The notes beneath the pieces are model-generated. The model saw nothing but the letters and a program-made list of their open reading frames with translations, was not told where the DNA came from and did not search any database. Position numbers and translations under genes: made by a program. A DNA stretch of 64,000 nt from Bacillus methanolicus PB1 (lineage in GTDB: Bacteria; Bacillota; Bacilli; Bacillales; Cytobacillaceae): contig NZ_AFEU01000003.1 in the NCBI RefSeq assembly GCF_000262755.1, positions 868,001 to 932,000 of the forward strand, in the 5' to 3' direction. This document shows positions 49,293 to 61,236 of this stretch, in pieces (position 1 is the stretch's first letter; every line of letters starts with the position of its first letter).

Positions 49293-49322
49293 GAAAAGGA
49301 ATTGCGTAATACAATTCCTTGT
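49293..49322 (-). terminator. Terminator after mtaB (end of the heat-shock operon)
   Basis: AAGGAATTG and CAATTCCTT (49296-49304, 49312-49320) form a 9-bp stem directly after the mtaB stop, followed by TTCCTTTT on the minus strand. Confidence 0.85.
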
Positions 49323-50675
49323 TTAAATCACAGCCTTTTCTTGTTCGTGAATCTCATCGAGAACTTTTACGAATTGACCTTCATTATACGGGTATCCTGC
49401 TTTTGTAATTTTTACTTTTACAATTTTTCCAACCATATCTTCCGAAGCAGGGAAAACAAGTTTTAGATAGTTATCTGTATATCCTTCGTAAAGCCCGCTT
49501 TCAGGCGCCTCTTTATAACGCTCTTCCGGAATAACTTCGAGAACTTGGCCTTCAAATTGCGAAGCATATTCTTTGGCAAGTTGATCAGAAAGAGCAATTA
49601 GTCGGTGGACGCGTTCATTTTTGACCTCTTCATCAATTTGGTTTTCCATTCTTGCAGCAGGGGTACCTGTTCGTTTAGAATATGGAAATACGTGAAGCTC
49701 GGAGAATTTATGTTCTTTTACAAAATTGTAAGTTTCCATAAATTCTTCTTCCGTTTCACCCGGGAAGCCGACAATTACGTCAGATGTGACGGCTAATCCG
49801 GGAAGAGCTTCTTTGAGACGGTTTATCCGCTCAGCAAAAAACTCCATTGTATACTTTCTGCGCATTCTTTTTAAGACTGTATTTGATCCAGATTGCAGCG
49901 GTATATGCAAATGTCTGACGATTACTTCGGACTTGTCCAATACCTCAATCACTTCATCGGTAATCTGGCTCGCTTCGATAGATGAAATACGAAGGCGTTT
50001 TAAGCCTTTTACTTGAGCTTCTAAATCTCTTAACAACTTAGCAAGATTATAATCTTTCATATCTTCTCCGTATCCGCCTGTATGAATGCCTGTTAAAACA
50101 ATTTCTTTATAGCCGGCATCCACAAGCTGTTGGGCTTGGCGGATTACCTCCTTAGGATCGCGGGATCTCATCAGTCCGCGGGCCCAAGGAATAATACAGA
50201 ATGTACAGAAATTGTTGCATCCTTCTTGAATCTTTAATGAAGCACGAGTCCTGTCAGTAAATGCAGGCACATCAAGTTCTTCGTATACTCGGTTTTTCAT
50301 AATATTGCCCACAGCATTGATTGGTTGTCGTTCTTTTTTATACTGTTCAATATGCTCAAGCATTTTCACGCGATCTTGTGTACCGACGACAATATCAACA
50401 CCCGGAATTGCCAGAATTTCTGCTGGTGAAGTTTGCGCATAGCAGCCTGTTACACAAATAACAGCATCCGGATTTTTTCTAATTGCCCGGCGAATTACTT
50501 GACGGCTTTTTTTATCGCCAGTATTCGTAACAGTACATGTATTAATTACATATACATCTGCTATTGCTTCAAAATCAACGCGTTCATAGCCTTGCTGTTT
50601 AAACAGCTGCCATATAGCTTCCGTTTCGTAATGGTTTACTTTACATCCTAATGTATGAAACGCCACTGTTGACAT
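49323..50675 (-). CDS. mtaB: tRNA t6A37 methylthiotransferase MtaB
   Basis: This radical-SAM enzyme converts t6A37 to ms2t6A37 in tRNAs. The start is ATG 50675 behind GGGGTGA, giving 450 residues. The N-terminal UPF0004 domain has conserved cysteines (TLGCKVNHYE, VINTCTVTN, VTGCYAQ). The radical-SAM cluster motif is CNNFCTFC near residue 155, and a TRAM domain lies at about 375-440. It is the last gene of the dnaK operon, as in B. subtilis (yqeV), and overlaps rsmE closely. Confidence 0.95.
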   Translation of the reverse strand: MSTVAFHTLGCKVNHYETEAIWQLFKQQGYERVDFEAIADVYVINTCTVTNTGDKKSRQVIRRAIRKNPDAVICVTGCYAQTSPAEILAIPGVDIVVGTQDRVKMLEHIEQYKKERQPINAVGNIMKNRVYEELDVPAFTDRTRASLKIQEGCNNFCTFCIIPWARGLMRSRDPKEVIRQAQQLVDAGYKEIVLTGIHTGGYGEDMKDYNLAKLLRDLEAQVKGLKRLRISSIEASQITDEVIEVLDKSEVIVRHLHIPLQSGSNTVLKRMRRKYTMEFFAERINRLKEALPGLAVTSDVIVGFPGETEEEFMETYNFVKEHKFSELHVFPYSKRTGTPAARMENQIDEEVKNERVHRLIALSDQLAKEYASQFEGQVLEVIPEERYKEAPESGLYEGYTDNYLKLVFPASEDMVGKIVKVKITKAGYPYNEGQFVKVLDEIHEQEKAVI

Positions 50676-50683
50676 AGTTGTGG

Positions 50684-51433
50684 TCACCCCAATAATTCAA
50701 AATGATAAGAAACGGCTGATAATGCGTATAATGGCGCCGTTTCTGTCCGCAATATTCTTGGCCCTAGCCCGCAGCTTTCAAATCCGTTCTCCTTCAAAAG
50801 AAGAATCTCTTCCTCTGTCAAACCGCCTTCCGGGCCAAAAACAAAAAGAATTGATTGTCCTCTTTCCAATTTATTTAATGTTTTTGAAAGGACTGATGAT
50901 TCTCTTTGTTTCGCATCTTCCTCAAAAGCAACTAATTTTTTGTCATAATTCTTGCTTAAATTTATCAATTCAGTTAACGAAACAGGACTTAAAACTTCAG
51001 GAATCTTATGCCGATGGGATTGCTCGGAAGCTTCTTTCGCAATTTTTTTCCACCTTTCGATCTTCCTGAAAGCTTTCTTATTATCCCATTTTACAACCGA
51101 ACGTGTTGCATTTAAGGGAATAAACTCCCATGCTCCGAGTTCAGTGCCTTTTTGGATAATCCATTCAAATTTATCCCCTTTAGGCAATCCGCTCGCGATT
51201 GCAACTCGAACGGGTAACTCAGATGTTCCATCAATCCATTTTACAACGTTTGCAATCGCTTGTTCATCGGTAATTTCTGCAATTTCGCAAACCGCACTGA
51301 TTCCATCAGGATCAACACATATTATGCTGTCGCCTTCTTTCATTCTCATAACCCGTGCAATATGATGAAGGTCGTCCCCAGTAATTGAAAAGCGGTTTTC
51401 GATTGCGGGATGACTGACAAAATACCTTTGCAA
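50684..51433 (-). CDS. rsmE: 16S rRNA (uracil1498-N3)-methyltransferase RsmE
   Basis: This is a 249-residue SPOUT methyltransferase. An N-terminal PUA-like part (MQRYFVSHPAI ... HHIARVMRMKEGD) precedes the SPOUT fold with its knot motifs LFVFGPEGGLTEEEI and LGPRILRTETAPLYAL. The start is TTG at 51433 behind AAGGAAGG. It follows prmA by 93 nt within the heat-shock operon, as yqeU does in B. subtilis. Confidence 0.95.
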   Translation of the reverse strand: MQRYFVSHPAIENRFSITGDDLHHIARVMRMKEGDSIICVDPDGISAVCEIAEITDEQAIANVVKWIDGTSELPVRVAIASGLPKGDKFEWIIQKGTELGAWEFIPLNATRSVVKWDNKKAFRKIERWKKIAKEASEQSHRHKIPEVLSPVSLTELINLSKNYDKKLVAFEEDAKQRESSVLSKTLNKLERGQSILFVFGPEGGLTEEEILLLKENGFESCGLGPRILRTETAPLYALSAVSYHFELLG

Positions 51434-51526
51434 ACGCTCTACCTTCCTTCATAAAGTATTTCTATCACTGTCATTTTCATCATCATAAAAAGGGAGATCC
51501 CGGAGGATTCATCCCTTGAAGAACGA

Positions 51527-52465
51527 TTAATTCCTTCGGGAAATAATTGCAACCCAATCTTCCATCTGAATCGTTTCTTCAATTTCAAAACCGGCTTCGA
51601 TGATCGCATCTTTAACATCTTGTTTTTTTTGCTGGATAATTCCTGATGCTATAAAAAAGCCGCCTTTTTTAACTATCCTCGCTGCGTCATTAGTAAATCG
51701 AAGAATAACTTCTGCCAAAATGTTGGCTACGACAACATCTGCTGGACCTTCAATTCCATCAAGCAAGTTGTTTTGGAATACAGTTACGATATTCTGAACC
51801 TTATTTAATTTCACATTCAGGCGCGCAGCACTTACAGCAACATCATCTAGATCAAGCGCTTGAACATTCTCTGCTCCAAGAAGTGCTGCCGCGATTCCGA
51901 GCACCCCTGAACCGGTACCGACATCAATGACGCAGTCCCCATTTTTAACCGTACGCTCAAGGGCTTGAATGCACATAACAGTAGTTGGATGCGTACCTGT
52001 TCCAAACGCCATTCCCGGATCCAATTCTATTATAAGTTCATCGCTGTGCACCGGAGTATAATTTTCCCAAGTAGGAACAATCGTAAATTTTTCTGATATT
52101 TTAACTGGATTATAATACTTTTTCCAGGCAGTCGCCCATTCTTCTTCATTTATTTCACTGATGGTAATTTTATTTAAGCCGATGTCGATGTTGTATAGAA
52201 TAAGATTATTGATCGCTTCTTTTATTTCATCGACCGTTTCTCCTAAAAAGCTGTTAACCGGCAGGTATGCTTTCACAATTACGCCTTCATCAGGATAATC
52301 AACCGGATTGAGCTGGTAGATTTCACCGAATCGGTCTTCTCTTTCTTTAATCAGATCATACTGATCTTCAATCACTACACCGCTTGCTCCTGCTTCATGC
52401 AAAATATTCGCAATTGGTTCAATTGCCTCATTGGTCGTATGAATACTAATTTCTGACCATTTCAC
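51527..52465 (-). CDS. prmA: Ribosomal protein L11 methyltransferase PrmA
   Basis: This is a 312-residue SAM-dependent methyltransferase of L11. An N-terminal substrate-recognition domain (about 1-100) precedes a Rossmann domain with [27 protein letters not shown] (motif I) and [10 protein letters not shown] (motif IV, NPPY-equivalent). The start is GTG at 52465 behind GGAGTTGG. It is 20 nt after dnaJ. Confidence 0.95.
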   Translation of the reverse strand: MKWSEISIHTTNEAIEPIANILHEAGASGVVIEDQYDLIKEREDRFGEIYQLNPVDYPDEGVIVKAYLPVNSFLGETVDEIKEAINNLILYNIDIGLNKITISEINEEEWATAWKKYYNPVKISEKFTIVPTWENYTPVHSDELIIELDPGMAFGTGTHPTTVMCIQALERTVKNGDCVIDVGTGSGVLGIAAALLGAENVQALDLDDVAVSAARLNVKLNKVQNIVTVFQNNLLDGIEGPADVVVANILAEVILRFTNDAARIVKKGGFFIASGIIQQKKQDVKDAIIEAGFEIEETIQMEDWVAIISRRN

Positions 52466-52485
52466 GATCTGCCAACTCCATTTCC

Positions 52486-53622
52486 TTAATCACCTTTAAA
52501 GGCTCGTTTTACCTTCGAAAAGAAATTTTTTTCATGTTCTCCCTGAGGGACTTGACCGCTTATTTCAGCAAATTCTTGGAGCAACTGCTTTTGTTTCTCT
52601 GTTAGCTTTGTAGGGGTGATAATCCGAACGTTAACATACTGGTCACCTATGCCATAACCCCTGACATTTGGCACTCCCTTGCCCCGCAGTCTGAATCTTG
52701 TGCCTGTTTGGGTACCTGCAGGTATTTTTTGCTTAACCTTTCCGTGCAAAGTAGGCACTTCAATCTCATCGCCTAATGCCGCTTGGACGAAAGTGATCGG
52801 CATTTCACAATAAATGTCATCTCCGTCACGTTTGAAAAATTCGTGAGGTCTGACATGAGCCACTATATATAAATCCCCTGGAGGACCGCCATTAATACCT
52901 GGTTCTCCCTCGCCTGCCACTCTTATCTGCTGGCCGTCATCAATACCCGCAGGAATTTTCACAGAAATCTTACGGCGTATTTTTACCTTTCCGGATCCGC
53001 CGCATGTTGTACACTTTTCTTTAATTTCCTTACCTGTACCGCTGCAGTAATGGCAAACCCGCTTATTGACGATTTTGCCAAAAGGTGTATTTTGTTCAGT
53101 ACTTAACTGGCCTGTGCCATGGCAATGTTTGCAAACTTCAGGTTTTGTTCCTCTTTTTGCCCCAGAACCGTTACAGGTGTCGCAAGTTTCCTCTCGAGGT
53201 ATTTCAATATTAGTCGCTTTTCCAAAAACAGCTTCTTCAAAATCAAGGGTCATCGTATATTGCAAGTCTGCACCCTGTCTCGGCGCATTTGGATTTCTTC
53301 GTCTTGACCCCCCTCCAAAAAATGCGCTGAAAATATCTTCAAAGCCTCCAAAACCTCCGAAATCAGACCCGCCAAATCCATCAAAGCCTCCAAAGCCTTG
53401 GTTTGGATCGGTATGGCCGAACCGGTCATATTGGGTGCGTTTTTGATCATCACTTAAAACTTCATAGGCTTCCTTGATTTCCTTGAACTTTTCATCGGCA
53501 CCCGGCTCTTTGTTTATATCAGGATGATACTTTTTGGATAGTTTTCGGTACGCTTTTTTTATTTCGTCCTTAGAAGCATCTTTGCTTACTCCTAGGACTT
53601 CATAGTAATCCCTTTTACTCAT
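52486..53622 (-). CDS. dnaJ: Chaperone protein DnaJ
   Basis: This is the 378-residue class I J-protein partner of DnaK. The J domain (1-70) has the HPD motif in [10 protein letters not shown] Gly/Phe-rich linker follows (about 75-115). Four CXXCXGXG repeats ([32 protein letters not shown]) form two zinc centres at about 145-210, and the C-terminal substrate domains run to the end. The start is ATG 53622; the upstream 15 codons have no ribosome site. It is separated from dnaK by 191 nt with a hairpin. Confidence 0.97.
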   Translation of the reverse strand: MSKRDYYEVLGVSKDASKDEIKKAYRKLSKKYHPDINKEPGADEKFKEIKEAYEVLSDDQKRTQYDRFGHTDPNQGFGGFDGFGGSDFGGFGGFEDIFSAFFGGGSRRRNPNAPRQGADLQYTMTLDFEEAVFGKATNIEIPREETCDTCNGSGAKRGTKPEVCKHCHGTGQLSTEQNTPFGKIVNKRVCHYCSGTGKEIKEKCTTCGGSGKVKIRRKISVKIPAGIDDGQQIRVAGEGEPGINGGPPGDLYIVAHVRPHEFFKRDGDDIYCEMPITFVQAALGDEIEVPTLHGKVKQKIPAGTQTGTRFRLRGKGVPNVRGYGIGDQYVNVRIITPTKLTEKQKQLLQEFAEISGQVPQGEHEKNFFSKVKRAFKGD

Positions 53623-53744
53623 GATTACCACTCCCCGATTCCTTTCACATAAAGGTAATTGTAACACTTCTTAACAAAAAGGTGCAACAAGAAAAGCGCA
53701 AGCAAAGCGTCCTTTGTGGATCTGGACAACAATAAGCTTATACA

Positions 53745-53787
53745 AGAAAAAGCCAAAGCCAAGAATGACCTGACTTTGACTTTTTCA
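53745..53787 (-). terminator. Hairpin between dnaK and dnaJ
   Basis: AAGCCAAAG and CTTTGACTT (53750-53758, 53774-53782) form a 9-bp stem with one G-U pair, followed by TTTTTCT on the minus strand. It could partly terminate after dnaK, lowering dnaJ and later genes. The rest of the gap carries a repeat-like AAGAAAAGCGCAAGC at about 53690. Confidence 0.7.
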
Positions 53788-53813
53788 GAAGAATAATGGA
53801 AAAAGGATACTTT

Positions 53814-56302
<2,489 letters not shown>

Positions 56303-56334
56303 ATTGCTCACCTCCTTAAAAATATAAGTATGGA

Positions 56335-56438
56335 ATCAGGTGAGAAAGAGCGATTTGAACTAAGAATTCCCACCTGATCGGTTCACTTATATAAAAACAC
56401 ATGGAAAGGCAAGGGTGCGTCCGTATCACAGCACCCTT
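56335..56438 (-). other. Two intercistronic hairpins between hrcA and grpE
   Basis: ATCAGGTG / CACCTGAT (56335-56342, 56371-56378) and AAGGGTGC / GCACCCTT (56411-56418, 56431-56438) lie in the 153-nt gap. In B. subtilis the dnaK transcript is processed between hrcA and grpE; these stems could mark the same event here. Confidence 0.6.
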
Positions 56439-56455
56439 ACTCAATATTTCCAGCG

Positions 56456-57487
56456 TTAGTTACTTTGATACAGTCTTGTCAGGGCAGTTGACAAGTCTTT
56501 GCTGATTAAATCGAGCAGGCTGATTACCCGCGAATATTCCATTCTTGTCGGTCCAAGAATCGCGATTGTTCCAAGCTTTTCTTCCCCCACGGTATACGTA
56601 GCGGAAATGAGGCTGCAATTTTCCATTGCAGAATACTTATTTTCCCTGCCGATTTTCACGCTTATACCCATAGGATTTTTGGGGATCAGTTCATATATTC
56701 TCTCTTCCTCTTCAATTATTGCCAAGAGATCACGGATTTTATCAATATCATGAAACTCAGGTTGTCTCAACATGTTTGTTTTTCCGCCAAAAAACAGCTT
56801 TTCATTTGCCGGTATCTTAAGTATGTCGGCAATTGTATGAAGCAAAAGATCGTAGCTCTTAATGTGCTGCCGCAAATAGGAAGCCACTTCCTTGTAAATT
56901 TTTTCGTTTAAATCGACAATCGGAACACCGATTAACCTTTCGTTCAAAATATTGACCAGCTTTTCCAGTTCACTTGAGTCAATTGATGGGGGCAAGTGAA
57001 ACATTCGGTCTTCAACGTGACCGGTATCAGTCACAATAATTGCAATTGCAGCAGTCATATTTAAAGGGACAATTTGAATTCTTTTTAGTTTATTATCTCT
57101 TACTGCCGGACCTAAAACGATGGAAGTATAATTGGTTAAATCTGATAAAATTTGTGCTGATTTTTGGACAATTAATTCAAGCTCGTAAATTCTCTCAGCA
57201 AAAATTGATTTAATCTTTTTCACTTCTTCTTGCCGCAATTTTTGCGGTGAAAGTAAATGGTCAACATAGTACCGGTAGCCCTTTTCAGACGGGATTCTTC
57301 CCGATGAGGTGTGGGTTTTTTCAATATAACCCAGCTCTTCAAGATCTGCCATTTCATTGCGGATCGTAGCCGAACTTAAAGAAATCTCTTCTTTTTTCGA
57401 TAAACTTCTAGAGCCGACCGGTTGCGCAGATCGAATAAAATCATCAACAATCACTTGAAGAATTAATAGTTGCCGATCTGTTAACAA
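56456..57487 (-). CDS. hrcA: Heat-inducible transcription repressor HrcA
   Basis: HrcA binds CIRCE and represses the dnaK and groE operons. The 343-residue protein has a winged helix at about 1-75 ([42 protein letters not shown]), a GAF-like middle domain and a dimerization part near [15 protein letters not shown]. The start is TTG 57487 behind GAGGTG. It is first in its operon and under its own operator. Confidence 0.97.
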   Translation of the reverse strand: MLTDRQLLILQVIVDDFIRSAQPVGSRSLSKKEEISLSSATIRNEMADLEELGYIEKTHTSSGRIPSEKGYRYYVDHLLSPQKLRQEEVKKIKSIFAERIYELELIVQKSAQILSDLTNYTSIVLGPAVRDNKLKRIQIVPLNMTAAIAIIVTDTGHVEDRMFHLPPSIDSSELEKLVNILNERLIGVPIVDLNEKIYKEVASYLRQHIKSYDLLLHTIADILKIPANEKLFFGGKTNMLRQPEFHDIDKIRDLLAIIEEEERIYELIPKNPMGISVKIGRENKYSAMENCSLISATYTVGEEKLGTIAILGPTRMEYSRVISLLDLISKDLSTALTRLYQSN

Positions 57488-57502
57488 CTGACATCACCTC
57501 TG

Positions 57503-57529
57503 TTAGCACTCTTATTAAACGAGTGCTAA
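57503..57529 (-). promoter_or_regulatory. CIRCE operator
   Basis: TTAGCACTC-N9-GAGTGCTAA is a perfect match to the CIRCE consensus. It lies between the hrcA promoter and start codon, where HrcA blocks transcription. Confidence 0.98.
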
Positions 57530-57542
57530 TTCTAACTATTAA

Positions 57543-57570
57543 ATTATCAAATGAAAGGGGATGATGTCAA
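57543..57570 (-). promoter_or_regulatory. Sigma-A promoter of the hrcA-dnaK operon
   Basis: TTGACA (57565-57570) and GATAAT (57543-57548) have a 16-nt spacer, starting 3 nt beyond the hemW stop codon and placing the CIRCE within the first transcribed bases. Confidence 0.75.
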
Positions 57571-57573
57571 CGA

Positions 57574-58713
57574 TTAGATTACGCCGATAAAGGACTGAAA
57601 TACCTCATTCCCAAGAAGCCTTCCATTTCTCGTTAAGAGTATTTTATCGTCTGTCACCTTGATGAGGCCTTTCGCTTCGAGTTCATTTATTTCTTCCTTG
57701 AATATATCGAGAGGATCGGATCCATATTTTTTAACAAATTGCTGAATCGAAACTCCGGTTGTTTTTCTTAAACCAAGAAACATTTCTTCTTCAATTTTCT
57801 CTGTTTCCGTCAATGTATGACATTCCATAATCGGCAATTTTCCTTCTTGGATTCTTTCCATATATTTTTTTAAAGGACCGAAATTGGAAACCCGCTTGCC
57901 GTTAATATACATGTGCGCCCCTGCACCAAACCCGTAATAATGCTCATTATTCCAGTAAGTAAGATTATGCCTGCTCTCAAACCCGGGTTTTGCAAAGTTG
58001 CTTATTTCATATTGTTTAAATCCATGTTTATCCATCTCATCCATAAGAATTTCATACATGGCCGCTTCTATATCTTCACCTGGCAAGGGCAATCTTCCTT
58101 TGTTCATTAGATTGTAAAAAACCGTTTTCGGCTCGATTATTAAAGAATAGCCGGAATAATGAACGATATCTAATGAGAAAGCAATCTTAAGCGTTTCTTT
58201 GAAATCATTGATTGTTTGTTCAGGCAAACTGTAAATTAAATCAACATTAATATTTTCAAATCCTATCTGTTTTGCCAGCTCGACAGAATGAAAGACATCC
58301 TTTGCACAGTGAGCCCTGCCGATTTTTTTCAACAGTTTATCATTGAAAGTTTGGACGCCAAAGCTTAACCGATTCGCCCCGGCTTCTTTCAATATTTGCA
58401 ATTTTTCTTTTGAAAGGTCTCCCGGATTCGCTTCAAACGTAAACTCCGTATTGAGATCGTATGAAAGATGTTCCTGAATCAATTCACATAGCTTTCCTAA
58501 TTGCAGTTCGTTTAAGGCAGTTGGTGTCCCTCCGCCAACATATATCGAATTCAAGCGTTCATTTGGGAACTGTTCAAGCGTTAGCGCCATTTCTTTTCCG
58601 AGCGCATCGAGATATTCATTCACCGGCTGCCCTTCTAAAAAAAATTTATTAAAATCGCAGTAATAACATATGTGCTCACAAAATGGAATGTGAATATAAG
58701 CGGCATTAATCAA
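57574..58713 (-). CDS. hemW: Haem chaperone HemW (radical SAM)
   Basis: This is a 379-residue radical-SAM protein, often called HemN or YqeR. The cluster motif is CEHICYYCDF near residue 14. The fourth cysteine of true coproporphyrinogen dehydrogenases (CXXXCXXCXC) is absent, which points to the haem-trafficking HemW type. Other motifs are SIYVGGGTPTAL and LTYWNNEHYYGFGAGAH. The start is TTG 58713, 8 nt after AAGGTTG, giving the B. subtilis length. It is downstream of lepA. Confidence 0.9.
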   Translation of the reverse strand: MINAAYIHIPFCEHICYYCDFNKFFLEGQPVNEYLDALGKEMALTLEQFPNERLNSIYVGGGTPTALNELQLGKLCELIQEHLSYDLNTEFTFEANPGDLSKEKLQILKEAGANRLSFGVQTFNDKLLKKIGRAHCAKDVFHSVELAKQIGFENINVDLIYSLPEQTINDFKETLKIAFSLDIVHYSGYSLIIEPKTVFYNLMNKGRLPLPGEDIEAAMYEILMDEMDKHGFKQYEISNFAKPGFESRHNLTYWNNEHYYGFGAGAHMYINGKRVSNFGPLKKYMERIQEGKLPIMECHTLTETEKIEEEMFLGLRKTTGVSIQQFVKKYGSDPLDIFKEEINELEAKGLIKVTDDKILLTRNGRLLGNEVFQSFIGVI

Positions 58714-58751
58714 AATCAACACAACCTTGTTTTAAAAATTTTCATATGAAA

Positions 58752-58790
58752 AAAGGCTAGAACTGCTTTTTTAAAGCCAACTCTAACCCG
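58752..58790 (-). terminator. Imperfect hairpin after lepA
   Basis: GGCTAGA-type and TCTAACC-type arms with AGCTTT/AAAGC in the upper stem are followed on the minus strand by CCTTTTTT. The stem has mismatches, so termination may be partial before hemW. Confidence 0.55.
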
Positions 58791-58802
58791 TTTCAATAAT
58801 TC

Positions 58803-60638
58803 TTATTTTTTTGAATTGTTGTCATCCATTTTTAGTACTGCCATAAACGCTTCTTGCGGAACTTCAACAGAGCCTACTTGCTTCATCCGCTTTTTCCCTT
58901 CTTTTTGTTTTTCAAGAAGCTTGCGTTTTCGGGTAACATCCCCGCCATAAAGTTTGGCTAAAACGTTTTTGCGCAATGCCTTAATTGTTGAACGAGCAAT
59001 AATTTTGTTGCCGATTGCAGCCTGGACCGGAACTTCAAATTGCTGGCGCGGGATTAGGTCTTTTAATTTTTCAACGATGACTTTTCCGCGCTCATAAGCA
59101 AAATCCCGGTGAACGATAAAGCTTAATGCATCGACCCTTTCCCCGTTCAATAAAATATCCATTTTTACAAGCTTGGACAGTTTATATCCGATTAACTCAT
59201 AATCAAAGGATGCATAGCCTTTTGTACTTGATTTTAACTGATCAAAGAAATCGTACACAATTTCAGCTAACGGAATTTCGTACACAATACTTACACGAGA
59301 TTCATCCAAGTATTGCATATCAACAAAATTTCCGCGTTTTTGCTGGCAGAGCTCCATGATCGCTCCCACGTAATCATTTGGAGCCATCATCACAGCTTTT
59401 ACATAAGGCTCTTCGATATGGTCAATTTTTTGCGGATCCGGCATATTTGATGGATTATCCACTTTGACTTCGGAGCCGTCTGTTAAGATAACGTGGTAAA
59501 TTACGCTGGGTGCAGTTGTGATTAAATCAATATTAAATTCCCGTTCAATCCGCTCCTGAATGATTTCCATATGAAGAAGGCCAAGGAATCCGCAGCGGAA
59601 TCCAAATCCTAAAGCCTGGGAAGTCTCAGGCTCGAACTGAAGGGCAGAGTCATTTAATTGCAGCTTTTCAAGTGCATCACGCAAGTCATTAAATTTGGCA
59701 CTGTCAATAGGATACATGCCGCAATATACCATCGGGTTTAATTTGCGATAGCCCGGCAATGGCTCGGTGGCGCCATTTTTCGCATTTGTAATCGTATCCC
59801 CGACCCGTGTATCGCTTACATTTTTGATAGAAGCGGTTAAATACCCGACATCCCCGACAGATAATTCATCGACGGGAACAGCTTTCGGCGTAAAGACGCC
59901 TACCTCTGTCACCTCAAATTCTTTTCCGGTAGCCATCATTTTTATCTTATCGCCGATTTTCACCGTACCATCAACGACGCGGATATAAGTAATAACTCCG
60001 CGGTAGGCGTCATACAGCGAGTCAAAAATTAGGGCTTTTAAAGGTGCATCAGGGTCTCCCTCAGGGGGAGGAATCTTTTCAACGATTTGTTCTAAAATCT
60101 CTTCAATCCCGATTCCGGCTTTTGCACTTGCCAAGACCGCTTCAGAAGCATCAAGACCGATAACTTCTTCAATTTCATTTCGGACACTTTCCGGGTCTGC
60201 GCTTGGAAGATCAATTTTATTGATGACCGGCAGAATCTCCAGATCATTATCTAGGGCCAAATAAACATTTGCCAGCGTCTGGGCTTCAATCCCTTGTGCA
60301 GCGTCGACAACGAGAATGGCTCCTTCACAAGCTGCTAAACTCCGGGAAACTTCATAAGTAAAATCGACGTGTCCCGGTGTATCAATTAAGTGAAATGTAT
60401 AGACTTCTCCATCTTTTGCTTTATATTTCAGCTGAACGGAGTTTAATTTTATCGTAATTCCTCTTTCTCTTTCAAGATCCATTGAATCCAATAGCTGATC
60501 TCTCATTTCACGTTCAGTTAATGCATTTGTTTTCTCAAGGATGCGGTCAGCTAAAGTAGATTTCCCATGGTCGATATGAGCGATGATGGAAAAATTACGG
60601 ATTTTGGATTGTCTTTTCAGCCTTTCTTCTCTGTTCAT
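58803..60638 (-). CDS. lepA: Elongation factor 4 (LepA)
   Basis: LepA is a translational GTPase that acts on stalled or maturing ribosomes. The 611-residue protein has G1 [10 protein letters not shown], switch [23 protein letters not shown]4 NKIDLP, then EF-G-like domains II, III and V. The LepA-specific C-terminal domain carries [20 protein letters not shown]. The start is ATG 60638 behind GGAGTG; an in-frame GTG three codons upstream is too close to it. Confidence 0.97.
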   Translation of the reverse strand: MNREERLKRQSKIRNFSIIAHIDHGKSTLADRILEKTNALTEREMRDQLLDSMDLERERGITIKLNSVQLKYKAKDGEVYTFHLIDTPGHVDFTYEVSRSLAACEGAILVVDAAQGIEAQTLANVYLALDNDLEILPVINKIDLPSADPESVRNEIEEVIGLDASEAVLASAKAGIGIEEILEQIVEKIPPPEGDPDAPLKALIFDSLYDAYRGVITYIRVVDGTVKIGDKIKMMATGKEFEVTEVGVFTPKAVPVDELSVGDVGYLTASIKNVSDTRVGDTITNAKNGATEPLPGYRKLNPMVYCGMYPIDSAKFNDLRDALEKLQLNDSALQFEPETSQALGFGFRCGFLGLLHMEIIQERIEREFNIDLITTAPSVIYHVILTDGSEVKVDNPSNMPDPQKIDHIEEPYVKAVMMAPNDYVGAIMELCQQKRGNFVDMQYLDESRVSIVYEIPLAEIVYDFFDQLKSSTKGYASFDYELIGYKLSKLVKMDILLNGERVDALSFIVHRDFAYERGKVIVEKLKDLIPRQQFEVPVQAAIGNKIIARSTIKALRKNVLAKLYGGDVTRKRKLLEKQKEGKKRMKQVGSVEVPQEAFMAVLKMDDNNSKK

Positions 60639-60679
60639 ATCGTTCACTCCTACTATTCTCGCACATATACACTTTTTTG

Positions 60680-60708
60680 ATTATATCAGCACCGCTATGA
60701 AGATTCAA
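60680..60708 (-). promoter_or_regulatory. Sigma-A promoter of lepA
   Basis: TTGAAT (60703-60708) and TATAAT (60680-60685) have a 17-nt spacer, 42 nt before the start codon. Confidence 0.7.
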
Positions 60709-60850
60709 TCAAAAGTCAAGTCTCGGCAGCTCAAATAGAAATTAGGCAATGATGAAATACAATATTGAAAAACAAGCAATAATTTTTAAAAAAATATCGG
60801 CAATTTTGGAAAAACAGACCAGAATTATCGAAAAGAAAATAACGGTCTAA

Positions 60851-60884
60851 ACAAAAAAACGGAACCAGGTTGATTCCGTTATTC
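60851..60884 (-). terminator. Terminator after gpr-spoIIP-yqxA
   Basis: AACGGAA and TTCCGTT (60859-60865, 60874-60880) form a stem with TTTTTTTG after it on the minus strand. It overlaps the yqxA stop. Confidence 0.85.
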
Positions 60885-61220
60885 ATTCGCTTTTTCGGTT
60901 ATGAATTTAATTATATTATTGACAACGTTTGTAAACCATTCAGCAATTTGTTTTCCAATCGATGAAAAGAAATTATAAGCTTTCATTTCTTCAAGCTGTT
61001 CTTTTTTCTTTTCCAGATCATGGCTTGTAATATCATTTCCTAAAATGGAAGCTTCAAGCTCTCCGTTTTCCCTTGGTTTAACCGTGAATGCGTTGTTAAA
61101 ACCCCGATCATCGTAGCCTTTCATCTTATGAATCCCTTCATTGGCCTGCTGCATCCCAAAAAGAACGCACAGAAACATGGCGCTTGCAATAAGAAAAGAC
61201 TTTAGCATAAATAATTTCAT
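60879..61220 (-). CDS. yqxA: YqxA (DUF3679) protein
   Basis: This is a 113-residue protein with an N-terminal membrane helix (LKSFLIASAMFLCVLFGMQQ). A mostly extracytoplasmic charged region follows, with a C-terminal amphipathic helix (ITSHDLEKKKEQLEEMKAYN, then IGKQIAEWFTNVVNNIIKFI). It lies between spoIIP and lepA as in B. subtilis. Function is unknown; the location suggests a sporulation role. Confidence 0.85.
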   Translation of the reverse strand: MKLFMLKSFLIASAMFLCVLFGMQQANEGIHKMKGYDDRGFNNAFTVKPRENGELEASILGNDITSHDLEKKKEQLEEMKAYNFFSSIGKQIAEWFTNVVNNIIKFITEKANE

Positions 61221-61236
61221 AACCGATCACCTTTTA

